The translations under genes and the position numbers were made by a program. Of a stretch of 64,000 nucleotides of DNA, positions 36,501-43,055 are shown piece by piece. The DNA is from Olavius algarvensis associated proteobacterium Delta 3 (lineage in GTDB: Bacteria > Desulfobacterota > Desulfobacteria > Desulfobacterales > CAFBRK01): assembly GCA_903231505.1 (NCBI GenBank), contig CAFBRK010000226.1, positions 31,944 to 95,943 of the forward strand, given 5' to 3'. Under the pieces are notes generated by a model that was not told where the DNA came from, did no database searches, and saw only the letters and a program-made list of their open reading frames with translations. Within the stretch, counting starts at the first letter, position 1. Every line of letters starts with the position of its first letter.

Positions 36501-38575
36501 ACGCCCGTCGGGCTGCCGAGTACGCTCAACCGGTCTCCTGGCCTGTAGGCATCCAGCGTGACGGTAATTGTGCCGCCGTCAAAATTGAGGGCGTCCACAT
36601 CCGTCGCACCACCGGTGCCGGCCTGGATAAGGGCGACCTGATTGGTCCCGGTTCCGCTCTCTGTGGCCGTCGGGTTTGCTGCCGTGCCGACAAGAGTCGG
36701 TGCATCATTGACCGGATTGACGTTCACCCGGGCGATGACACCGGCGGTGACGGACTCGGCACCGTCATTGTCTTGGGCAACAACCTCAAAGGCATCGAGC
36801 GTCCCGTTGGCATCCTGGGCCGGGGTCCAGTAAGCATGGTTGTTGGCGTCTATGGTGTCGTTGGTTCCAAGAACCCAGGCAGTGGCTGCGCCTGCACTCG
36901 AACCTATCTTGAGCGTGCCGGTGGTTATCGCTTTCACCACAAAGCCATCCACGGTCCCGTCAGAATCGGCCTCGTCGCCCTGGGCCTTGAGATCGGCCAA
37001 AGTAATCTCAACTTCCGTGTCCTCGGCTGTCGTGTCGATCGGACCCGTAAAGGTCGTGAGGGTAGGCAGCGTAATAGTGACCTCGCTGATCCGAAATCTC
37101 ATATCGCCGCTTTGTGCCGTACCATTATCGAGTAGATCCCCTCGGGAATAGGATCCGCTCGCATCGGTCTCAACAAAGACCTTTCCCGAGGCTGAAGCGT
37201 AGTCGATGCGCAGGTAATAGGTCGTATTGTAACTCAGTGTCACATCTGAAAAATCAAAGTCCTGGCGGACAAATACGCCATCCGACAGCAAACCCGAAGC
37301 GATCGTGGCGCTGGCCAGATTCGCCCCGTCCCAGGAACTGCGCAGGGAAACGATAACCGTTTTATTCGCACTGCTGTTCTCCATCATCCACAAGCTGATG
37401 CGATTGACCGTGTAGTTTCCTGCGCCATCCGTATCTTCAAACGTCTGCCCCCAGGACTGGCCGTCCCAGATTTCCAGGGAATCAGTGCCGGTCTCATAGG
37501 ATTCATGGACTGTTTCGGCGAGCAGCCCGGTCCAGCGCCCCTGAACTTCGGTGCTGAAGGCAACGGCGGTCTCGATGTCACCTGTTCGGTACTCCAGATC
37601 CCAGTCTCCGCCAAGAACCACATGGCCTGTATCATCGACGCTGGCCGCGACATCCGCACCAGTCAATGCACCTAACGCATCGAGCAGTTCCCGTCCCTCT
37701 TGCCCTCCGGCCAGATCGCAGCCGTAGAACAAAAGATCCGCCCCCTCGGAAAGGGAACGTTGCCACACCGCGATATCATCGGCGTAGGCGTCCAGGTTTT
37801 CATTATCGAGCCAGGTATCGCCAAGTTTTACAGAACCGTCGGAGCCGTGGGAAACAACATGCAAAGCATCCAGATTCTCGTGTTCCGCCAGCAGGTCGTT
37901 GATCTGTTCCACGCCGCCTCGAACCGGATCCAGGACAAACACATCAATAGATGCTCTCCCGTCCTGATTCTCAAGGAGATCGCCTATCAGTTCCCGGTAA
38001 TTGTCGACACCGGCATCGACGAAAACCAGCTCACGCCGCTCGCCGGTCTCTGTGGTGTCCAATTGCGGACGGTCCATAGCTGTCAAGGTGTCGAAGCTCT
38101 CCCCGGAGATGACATCCATCGTTTGGTTTTTATCGGTGGACAATACGGTAGAAGTGGCAATAATATCTTGAGAACGTTGATTGTCTGGCGAAAGTCCGTC
38201 ATGGGCTGCATCCCGGACAACACGCGAGGAGGAATCGCCGCTTGACCCTGAGGTCCCCTCATCGGCTTCGCTCGTATTCAGAAAATCTGATGCCAATCGA
38301 AGGTTTTGGTCGTGGGATGTGAGCAGCTCCATTTCGATGGCATTTTGGGATATTTCGTGGTTGGCTTGAAGGGCGTTGCCGGCGAGGGTTCCCTCTCCGC
38401 TTCCGGAAAGCAGAATCCGGGGTTCAAGGGCTTCAAAATGGATGCCGACTGAAAAAGAGTCGGTACCCGTCGATGCGGTCGGTTTCCGATCAGGCGCTTT
38501 TTCTGGATTACGAGGTCCGCCATGCTGGATGTATTTGATCAGTTTCTGGGCGGTCGATTTTAGCCATCCTGACAT
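30503..38575 (-). CDS. Giant LEPR-XLL/DUF4347 surface protein with cadherin-like repeats
   Basis: 2690 residues. No standard signal peptide; instead a LEPR-XLL sorting-type motif (FEALEPRILLSG) at about 48-59. A DUF4347 domain spans about 178-351, followed by a jelly-roll-like segment (352-500), VCBS/Calx-beta-like repeats, an NHL-type beta-propeller (about 978-1258, GPDGNLYV units), a second jelly-roll (about 1498-1650), five 103-residue cadherin-like repeats (about 1795-2317), and an Asp/Glu/Pro linker (about 2438-2497). Near 2600-2632 there is a transmembrane helix (SVGYVIWLIRSGILLSSFLS) with an acidic/lysine tail. Calcium-binding DxND motifs are frequent. Probably a calcium-dependent adhesin or surface-layer component anchored at its C-terminus. 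First gene of the export unit; start has an AGGA site. Confidence 0.9.
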   Translation of the reverse strand: MSGWLKSTAQKLIKYIQHGGPRNPEKAPDRKPTASTGTDSFSVGIHFEALEPRILLSGSGEGTLAGNALQANHEISQNAIEMELLTSHDQNLRLASDFLNTSEADEGTSGSSGDSSSRVVRDAAHDGLSPDNQRSQDIIATSTVLSTDKNQTMDVISGESFDTLTAMDRPQLDTTETGERRELVFVDAGVDNYRELIGDLLENQDGRASIDVFVLDPVRGGVEQINDLLAEHENLDALHVVSHGSDGSVKLGDTWLDNENLDAYADDIAVWQRSLSEGADLLFYGCDLAGGQEGRELLDALGALTGADVAASVDDTGHVVLGGDWDLEYRTGDIETAVAFSTEVQGRWTGLLAETVHESYETGTDSLEIWDGQSWGQTFEDTDGAGNYTVNRISLWMMENSSANKTVIVSLRSSWDGANLASATIASGLLSDGVFVRQDFDFSDVTLSYNTTYYLRIDYASASGKVFVETDASGSYSRGDLLDNGTAQSGDMRFRISEVTITLPTLTTFTGPIDTTAEDTEVEITLADLKAQGDEADSDGTVDGFVVKAITTGTLKIGSSAGAATAWVLGTNDTIDANNHAYWTPAQDANGTLDAFEVVAQDNDGAESVTAGVIARVNVNPVNDAPTLVGTAANPTATESGTGTNQVALIQAGTGGATDVDALNFDGGTITVTLDAYRPGDRLSVLGSPTGVGSISGGDVAALVITLNSGATPANLGAILEALRFENTGDNPTVGGSDTDRVYNIVLNDGGNTPAPAETSNTLTGTITVTGENDAPTATNLNAAETYIEDTALNLTDIVVNDVDSGSVTATLTLSDTAVGILTTGSSGSVTSTFNAGTGEWRASGAIADVNALLASVAFVPTPNYNSNFAIDTSVDDGVAPALTGVKNMTGTPVNDAPTITAVAGPTEADEDTAYDLDLSFTDPDDSAVTWTVNWGDGTITSAASTGVTTTVAHTYARSGFTYNILVSANDGEDTVLQNELLVPTLGPDSIFRYEETTGGFLQEFAAANGLNNAVQVVVGPDGNIYVTGETSGNVLRYNAVTWAFIDEFISGPNVLGGLAFGPDGHLYVSSHSTDEVLRYDGTSGAFIDDFVTAASGGLDRPYGLTFGPDGNLYVGSYSDNQVLRYDGATGEYIDVFVSSDSGGLSTPEQMIFGPDGHLYIASFDTNEVLRYDGGSGAFIDVFAAAGPPGGLNRPTGLAFGPDGNLYVSDFSDAVILRYDGTTGAFMDEYVTAAGNGGLAGPAWLSFLPEQRVLVRPFADTPTVTNTTTNEDTQSSSGLVISRNAADGAEVTHFKITGIVNGTLYRNDGSTVINDGDFIPFSEGTLGLKFTPSLDFNGLATFNVQASTTGNDTDLSPVATASITVNPVNDAPTLTGANDLSAIDEDPVSNPGTLVSDLISGQTSDPDAASLEGIAVFFVDDASGTWQYSTDGGTNWLAFGSVDASSARLLAADANTYVRFVPDADWNGTVTNGITFHAWDRTSGSNGGNADLTSTYTVRDEFSIPSYSNDNGTASWAGPWVETNDNGLPSSGQVQITGGELSLDNHDFGSFESATRAVNLSGAISATLDFDFRILGGIDSDDSVVIEISSNGGTNWVTLENFTGYTAATSGSRSFDIGAYATSDTRIGFRINNEYRGASEYFRIDNLQIAYTSVGGTGGTSAFSAASASSSISVNPVNDAPTATNLNAAQTYTEDTSLNLTDIVVSDVDSPNVTVTLTLSDAAAGGLSTGTSGSVTSTFAGGMWTASGAIADVNTLLANVTFNPTSDYNSDFDMTASVDDGVAASVTGVKNITGTPVNDPPAITSDGGGDTAAISIDENTSAVTTVTATDADGDTPKFSITGGTDAGLFGIDTNTGVLTFNAAPDFENPGDSNTDNTYVVQVTADDENSGTDVQTLSITVNPVNDNAPVFTSAAAATVDEGQTVVHTLTAADADLPAQAVGFTITGGADQGRFSIDGSNQLIFNAAPDYENPVDAGTNNDYEVEVTANDGNGGTNTQTITVTVNPVNDNAPVFTSAAAATVDEGQTIVHTLAATDADLPAQTVGYTITGGADQGRFSIDGSNQLIFNAAPDYENPVDADTDNIYEVEVTASDGSGGTTTQTINVTVNPVNDNAPVMTSASAANIDENQTVVHTLAATDTDLPAQTVGFTITGGADQGRFSINGSNQLVFTAAPDYENPVDADTDNIYEVEVTANDGAGNTTTQTINVTVNPVNDNAPAFTSAAAASIDENQTVVHTLTATDVDLPAQAVGFTITGGADQGWFSINGSNELVFTAAPDYENPVDADTDNVYEVQVTANDGSGGTTVQSIGVTVNNGPEPPTASNLNTSETYTEDIPLNLNDMVISDVDSATVTVTMTLSDLTAGTLSTGTSGTVTSTFSAGVWTASGTISDVNALLASAVFTPTADYNSNFTITVTADDGTTPPLVGVKNMTGTPVNDGVTPPPDDDPIDDPGPEEDPSDTTDPDPEDDPGDGDDEEDTGEEDPLDEGGTEDGTVDSDLSPVRQNGAQKSAVAKTFRAFSNAEGSNLKLAGFANMDLNTVVEFLLSREASSPEPAAIVQAVEQFFNQRGFDPLSALEYEFLMNSLDELKREATSEVQFQDIVASSAIAVTSGLSVGYVIWLIRSGILLSSFLSSMPAWQILDPLPILAGKREDAEDDDEESLETILKKGPQNSEKNDKIKNASSGTMKVMG
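31622..33170 (-). repeat. Tandem 309 bp repeats inside the giant gene
   Basis: Equivalent points fall at 31931, 32240, 32549 and 32858, exactly 309 bases (103 codons) apart. Four units are very similar at DNA level and one flanking unit is more diverged. Recombination between units could change protein length. Confidence 0.85.
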
Positions 38576-38971
38576 ATAATTTTTCCTAAATAGGCAAATT
38601 TAACAACGGACTATAAAGGAATTAGCAAGGACCATACCAACCGCTGAGAATTTTAGTATAATACATAATATCAATATGTTATATCATTCCCACGCTGTCT
38701 TTCTCGAAGATTTTGACAAATATTGTCGTTTAGTGGACATTTTTGACATTCATTTCACTCAATTTTGATGTTTGAGTCGTGCAGATGCTGCCCTCGGCCG
38801 AGTTTTCTTTAAAAAACTTGTATTCGACGTCTTGAAAATTGCATAAACAGTTAGAATATTGACTTAATTTATTGTTTTTAGATTGAGCACGCGTGCGCCG
38901 CTGGAGATTATGGTTTTGGATGCGGCAGCAACGGCAGAGACTAGGCATTTTTCATTAGAAAAGGGAGAGAT
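38576..38971. promoter_or_regulatory. Divergent AT-rich regulatory region
   Basis: This gap lies between the minus-strand surface-protein unit and plus-strand inositol phosphate synthase. It is clearly more AT-rich than its neighbours, with TATA-like stretches around 38655-38690 and a dyad GACAA-ATA-TTGTC at 38715-38727. Promoters for both directions should be here, but no -35/-10 pair is convincing. Confidence 0.45.
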
Positions 38972-39028
38972 ATGCAGGCAGTTAAGCAAACACACATGGG
39001 AGTGCATTTGAGAAAGGGAGATGGGTGA
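38972..39028 (+). CDS. Possible 18-residue leader peptide upstream of ino1
   Basis: A short frame starting ATG at 38972, with an AAGGGAGAG ribosome binding site at the right distance, encodes 18 residues (MQAVKQTHMGVHLRKGDG) and stops six bases before the ino1 start codon. It overlaps the ino1 ribosome binding site, so translation of the two would be coupled. No similarity is recognised; it may be chance. Confidence 0.35.
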   Translation: MQAVKQTHMGVHLRKGDG

Positions 39029-39034
39029 CCCATC
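39020..39034 (+). promoter_or_regulatory. Palindrome between the ino1 Shine-Dalgarno site and start codon
   Basis: GATGGGT-G-ACCCATC is a perfect 7 bp dyad with a one-base centre, directly before the ATG at 39035 and just after the AAAGGGAG site. With such a short loop it is more likely a protein-binding or weak structural site than a stable hairpin. Confidence 0.4.
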
Positions 39035-40132
39035 ATGAGCGCGATTAAGGTGGCCATCATCGGTGTTGGAAATTGTGCCAGTTCATTGATTCAGGGAATT
39101 AATTACTACCGAAGTGAAAAAGCAGACGATGCCATTGGTTTGATGCATTGGGATATCGGTGGTTATAAACCCTTCGACATCGATGTGGTTGCAGCATTCG
39201 ACATTGATAGACGCAAAGTGGGATTGGATGTCAGTAAAGCCGTTTTCTCTAAACCCAATTGTACTCGTGTGTTTTGTCCGGATATCCCCATTTCATTAGT
39301 CACCGTCCAGATGGGGAGAATTCTGGATGGTGTATCTGATCACATGGAAGAGTTCACCGATGAACAAACCTTTTTAGTTGCTGATGCTCCCGAACCCACA
39401 AAAGAAGAAATAGTAACTGCTTTAAGGGAGTCGGAAACGGAAGTGATGATTAATTATCTTCCCGTCGGCTCCGAAGAAGCCACTCGGTTCTACGCCGATT
39501 GCGCCCTGGACGCAGGGGTCGCGTTGGTAAATAACATCCCGGTGTTCATTGCCAGCGACCCGGTTTGGGCGAAACGATTCGAAAGTCAAAATATTCCGAT
39601 CATCGGCGACGACATTAAATCTCAACTTGGTGCCACCATAACCCATCGTGTGCTAACTGACCTGTTCGGCAAGCGGGGAGTCAAACTGGAGCGAACCTAT
39701 CAGTTAAATACGGGCGGAAACACCGACTTTTTGAATATGTTAAATCGTAAGCGTCTTGCGTCAAAGAAGAAATCCAAAACCGAGGCCGTTCAAGCGGTTG
39801 CCGGGCAACGCCTGGAAAATGAAAATATCCACATCGGCCCGAGTGATTATGTGGCATGGCAAAAGGACAACAAGGTCGCGTTTATCCGCATGGAAGGAAA
39901 ACTCTTTGGGGATGTGCCCATGAACATCGAGTTGCGCCTTTCCGTGGAAGATTCACCCAATTCGGCCGGTGTGGCCATTGACGCCATCCGTTGCGCCAAA
40001 CTTGCGCTGGATCGCAACCAGGGAGGTGCTTTGAACGGACCCTCTGCCTATTTTTACAAAAGCCCGCCAAAGCAATTTAACGATGACGAAGCCTACCTGA
40101 TGACCGAAAAATTTATCTCGGAGGATAGCTGA
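39035..40132 (+). CDS. ino1: Inositol-3-phosphate synthase
   Basis: 365 residues, the bacterial/archaeal short form of myo-inositol-1-phosphate synthase, which converts glucose 6-phosphate to inositol 3-phosphate using NAD. Visible are the Rossmann motif VAIIGVGNCASSLIQG, the conserved NNIPVFIASDP-type strand, GDDIKSQLGATITHR and QLNTGGNTDFLNM, and the C-terminal NSAGVAIDAIRCAKLALDR. The product may feed phosphatidylinositol lipids or compatible solutes. A possible leader peptide and palindrome precede it. The downstream aldo/keto reductase is co-directional but separated by an inverted-repeat element. Confidence 0.93.
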   Translation: MSAIKVAIIGVGNCASSLIQGINYYRSEKADDAIGLMHWDIGGYKPFDIDVVAAFDIDRRKVGLDVSKAVFSKPNCTRVFCPDIPISLVTVQMGRILDGVSDHMEEFTDEQTFLVADAPEPTKEEIVTALRESETEVMINYLPVGSEEATRFYADCALDAGVALVNNIPVFIASDPVWAKRFESQNIPIIGDDIKSQLGATITHRVLTDLFGKRGVKLERTYQLNTGGNTDFLNMLNRKRLASKKKSKTEAVQAVAGQRLENENIHIGPSDYVAWQKDNKVAFIRMEGKLFGDVPMNIELRLSVEDSPNSAGVAIDAIRCAKLALDRNQGGALNGPSAYFYKSPPKQFNDDEAYLMTEKFISEDS

Positions 40133-40142
40133 TGGAAAAAAG

Positions 40143-40274
40143 AGGGGTCAAACCTTGATTAGTGATTATACGTGCTGCCCTGCCGATCGCTAACAGAGTT
40201 CTCTGTCATTGCACGCAAGGGAATAAGCTGAACGAGGATGAGCAATATTAATCACTAATCAAGGTTTGACCCCT
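40143..40274. repeat. Element with perfect 26 bp terminal inverted repeats
   Basis: Arms at 40143-40168 and 40249-40274 are exact reverse complements of 26 bases, starting AGGGGTCAAACCTTG, with 80 bases between. The same first 15 bases recur alone at 63891-63905. Size and structure resemble a non-autonomous REPIN/MITE-type element; no transposase is present in the window. Confidence 0.75.
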
Positions 40275-40293
40275 GAGATTCAAGGAATTTGCC

Positions 40294-41799
40294 ATGCTCA
40301 AAGGACATGCAACCCCAGACGGCACAGGGAGATATGCCGACCAGCACGAACCCGTCCAATATGTCTCTCTGGGTCGAACCGATTGTATGACGAGTCAGGC
40401 CGGTTTCGGTGGGTATCGGATCAGCACCGGCGTACCCCACCACGAGAACGCATTGAGAACCGCCATCACGTCAGGGATCAATATCATCGACACCAGCGCC
40501 AACTATGCCGACGGTGGGTCGGAGAGCCTTGCGGGACAGGTTTTGGAAGATCTCACCACCGGAGGCGTGGTGAAACGGGAGCAAATCATCGTTATCTCCA
40601 AAGTGGGATATCTCCAGGGGCAGAACTTTGAGTTAAGCCAGGAGCGGAAAAGCGAAGGTCGGCCCTTTCAGGAACTGGTGGAGTACGGTAAGGGCCTGGA
40701 ACATTGCATTCACCCGGAGTTTATCGAAGATCAACTCACCCGCAGCCTGGATCGACTTCGGTTGGAAACCCTGGACGGATATCTGCTCCATAACCCAGAG
40801 TACTATCTGGGCTGGGCGAAGAAGAACGGAATGGCTCTGGAAGACGCCCGGGAAGAATACTACCGTCGCATCCGAAACGCATTTCAGCATCTTGAAAAAG
40901 AAGTCAAGAACGGTCGCATCCGGTGGTACGGCGTTAGCTCCAACACGTTCCCCAGCCCTTCCAACGATCCGGAATTCACCTGGCTGGAGACTGCCTGGCA
41001 AATCGCAGAAGCGATTGCCATCGCCCAGATGCCGTTCAACCTGATGGAGTCCGGCGCGGCACTGGAGGTTAACCAGTCCGGCGGCAAATCGGTCCTCTCA
41101 TTTGCTGCCGACAAGAACCTCGGAGTTTTGATCAACCGGCCGCTGAATGCGATTGTTGCCGGGCGGCTGCTTTGTCTTGCGGACATGGCGCAAACCGAGC
41201 GCATGGACACCAACGACGTGATAGAAACAATCCGTCAACTCGAAAAGTCGGAGACCCGGCTCTGGAGAAAAATTCTCACTCCGTTGGACATCCCCGATGG
41301 ATTGAAGGTCCGGATCAAGCAGCAAAATGAGGTGGGCGGTTACCTGAAGCACTACTGGAAAAATTTTGGTTCCTACGAGAATTTTCGCCAGGCGTGGAAA
41401 AGCATGTTCGTCCCGCGTGTTCAGGGTGTGTTCGACTTTCTAAAGCCCCATGCGGAAGCAAACGAAAACCTGGCCGGATGGCTGACGACCCACCAGGAAG
41501 TTATGGACGAGGCGTTCGAAGCGGTGGGGTCTATCTACGCAGAAGCAACCGCTCGTCAACTGAACGAAATACGCTATGCTGTCAACAGCGCTGACCCGGA
41601 TTGGGAAAAAGAAGGAACGCTCAGCCAGAAAGCGATTCGGGCACTCCGGTCCACAGCCGGCGTATCCACAGTGCTTGTCGGGATGCGTCGGGAATCCTAT
41701 GTGGAAGATGTTCTTGCCGAGTTAAGACGCCCTATAAAGCAAGAAGACAGACGGGAGAGCTGGAAAAAACTAAGCCGGGAATTCACGCAACCGTCATAA
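40294..41799 (+). CDS. Aldo/keto reductase family oxidoreductase
   Basis: 501 residues. The TIM-barrel AKR domain fills the first ~320 residues with the catalytic set visible: Asp and Tyr in NIIDTSANYADGG, Lys in VISKVGY and His in GYLLHNPEYY. The C-terminal ~150 residues are longer than in most AKRs and end with RALRSTAGVSTVLVGMRRESYVEDVL, the usual cofactor-side helix. It probably reduces a carbonyl with NADPH; the substrate is unknown. An AAGGA site precedes the ATG. Co-directional with ino1, which raises a sugar or inositol role, but only by proximity. Confidence 0.88.
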   Translation: MLKGHATPDGTGRYADQHEPVQYVSLGRTDCMTSQAGFGGYRISTGVPHHENALRTAITSGINIIDTSANYADGGSESLAGQVLEDLTTGGVVKREQIIVISKVGYLQGQNFELSQERKSEGRPFQELVEYGKGLEHCIHPEFIEDQLTRSLDRLRLETLDGYLLHNPEYYLGWAKKNGMALEDAREEYYRRIRNAFQHLEKEVKNGRIRWYGVSSNTFPSPSNDPEFTWLETAWQIAEAIAIAQMPFNLMESGAALEVNQSGGKSVLSFAADKNLGVLINRPLNAIVAGRLLCLADMAQTERMDTNDVIETIRQLEKSETRLWRKILTPLDIPDGLKVRIKQQNEVGGYLKHYWKNFGSYENFRQAWKSMFVPRVQGVFDFLKPHAEANENLAGWLTTHQEVMDEAFEAVGSIYAEATARQLNEIRYAVNSADPDWEKEGTLSQKAIRALRSTAGVSTVLVGMRRESYVEDVLAELRRPIKQEDRRESWKKLSREFTQPS

Positions 41800-41882
41800 A
41801 CATGTTCCAATTGGATTTCACTCCTTCACCCCACGGTTTACTCAAAAAACACTGACTTCATTCCTGCGGAAGAGGCTGTGTT

Positions 41883-42058
41883 TGTTAGGGCAACTTGCCT
41901 CTCGGGATCGCTATCGCAATCGCAATAGGAATCGAGAAGGTCGACTATCCTCAAGATCGATACCGATTCCGAATCCGATACCGATTCCGATGATTCTGCG
42001 CGATTTATTATTATAGACAATCCGGCAGCAGGAACAGAATTCTGACATTTGCTGAAAA
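41883..42058 (+). repeat. Dispersed ~180 bp imperfect inverted repeat, copy B
   Basis: Same orientation as copy A. TGTTAGGG at the left, an ATCGCTATCG / CCGATACCGATTCC core, and GGAACAGAATTCTGACATTTGC at the right end align with the other two copies. It fills most of the gap between the aldo/keto reductase and the aprB fragment. Confidence 0.75.
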
Positions 42059-42091
42059 CAAAAGAGGCGCAAGGAAAAAACTCCTTGCGCC
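42054..42091 (-). terminator. Rho-independent terminator after the arsM-linked unit
   Basis: A perfect 10 bp stem, GGCGCAAGGA with TCCTTGCGCC (42066-42091), and six-base loop are followed on the minus strand by a T-rich stretch (TCTTTTGTTTTC). It lies 34 bases beyond the stop of the aprB-like frame. Confidence 0.75.
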
Positions 42092-42124
42092 AATAGATAG
42101 GCCTATCTCACGTGAGTCAGACGG

Positions 42125-42529
42125 TTACGCCAACTCTTTCGGCCGGGGGATCTCCAAGCCATCGGCTTCTTCCGTGGCAAGAAGACCGCTTTCCAGATCA
42201 TTGCCTTTCAGATCCGGATACTCATTGGCCGCGCCTTCCGGTGTGGTTCGAATGGGGAACTTGAACCGTTTGATGACCCCATTTAGAAACTTGCAGGTCC
42301 ACATGACGTCTTCAGTACCCAACATGGGCATGATATTGCTCCCCAAGGGTACGAAGTCGGCATAACCCCTCACTTCGATAGCCCGAGTCGGGCAGATCTT
42401 GACGCACGAAAAACATTCCCAACACTGATCCGGCTCCTGATTGTAAGCCTTCATCTGGTCGGGGTCCAGGACCATCAGGGTCGAAGGGGAGGCGGCGAGC
42501 TGACATGGATTAATTCTGTTTGAAACCAT
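42125..42529 (-). pseudogene. N-terminally truncated adenylylsulfate reductase beta (aprB) fragment
   Basis: 134 residues starting at ATG 42529. From about residue 16 the sequence follows AprB closely: LMVLDPDQMKAYNQEPD, the second [4Fe-4S] motif CWECFSCVKICP, then IEVRGYADFVPLG and KRFKFPIRTTPEG. The N-terminal half of the ferredoxin domain, which carries most ligands of the first cluster, is absent, and the last expected ligand before P-x-x-LM is Ser instead of Cys. It overlaps the end of the C_GCAxxG_C_C gene by about 20 bases. No aprA is adjacent. Most likely a relocated gene remnant, though it is expressed-looking and could have been co-opted. Confidence 0.75.
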
Positions 42530-42977
42530 AGGCCTCCAAAATCTCGTTGCTTTTAGCGTATGTCCGGAGAAGAAGCCTTCCACAGATCTGCATGCCCGCG
42601 GGCGTCCCGACCATTTTTCCCGCAATATCCTTGCATCGTGTACTCTTAAATTGCCCCTGAATTTCTTCCTCGAACCAATCCCCCAGGTCCTGGAGCATGG
42701 GAAGCAACATTTCAGAAGGTGCTTCGTCACCGGATTCTTTTCCGGCATACCAGGCCAGCATGCATGCGGCCCCGGTCATGAGGCCGCATGTCTCGTTCAG
42801 CAGTCCGCATCCATCTCCAAGCCCGGAAACACTTCGGACTAAATCCGGATTCTCTTTACCCTCTTTCTCGAGGGCCAGTTTGATAATAATCTGACTGCAA
42901 TTGTAGTTCTTCCCAGCCAGTTCGATGACGCGCTCAACGATGCCATCCTCCGGCTTCTGTTCTTTTCCGGATATCAT
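42510..42977 (-). CDS. C_GCAxxG_C_C family redox-type protein
   Basis: 155 residues. The family's cysteine pattern is visible: N-C-S-Q near the start, LGDGCGLLNETCGLMTGAACMLAW in the middle (the GCG and GAAC repeats), and TRCKDI and QICGRLL later. These proteins are thought to bind a metal or cluster or act as redox partners, but no activity is established. The start at 42977 has a GAGGAGA site; a longer frame to 43043 does not. It follows arsM by 78 bases and is probably in the same transcript. Confidence 0.85.
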   Translation of the reverse strand: MISGKEQKPEDGIVERVIELAGKNYNCSQIIIKLALEKEGKENPDLVRSVSGLGDGCGLLNETCGLMTGAACMLAWYAGKESGDEAPSEMLLPMLQDLGDWFEEEIQGQFKSTRCKDIAGKMVGTPAGMQICGRLLLRTYAKSNEILEAYGFKQN

Positions 42978-42995
42978 TCCGTTCTCCTCATGTGT

Positions 42996-43048
42996 AACCG
43001 AATATTGCACCAAACAGAGACTTTCATGGGCAAGGCACTTCAAGGCCG
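42996..43048. repeat. Partial copy of the 48.2 kb MITE-like element
   Basis: The stretch beginning GTAACCGAATATTGCACCAAAC and running through TTCATGGGCAAGGC closely matches the left end of the element at 48213-48477. The rest of the element is missing here. It lies in the arsM to C_GCAxxG_C_C gap. Confidence 0.6.
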
Positions 43049-43055
43049 AATATTT

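Noticed and set aside
41838..42020. Short frames rich in Ser/Asp/Arg/Tyr in the dispersed repeats (also 62863-63090)
   Set aside because: They are translations of the GATACC/GATTCC repeat core, not genes.
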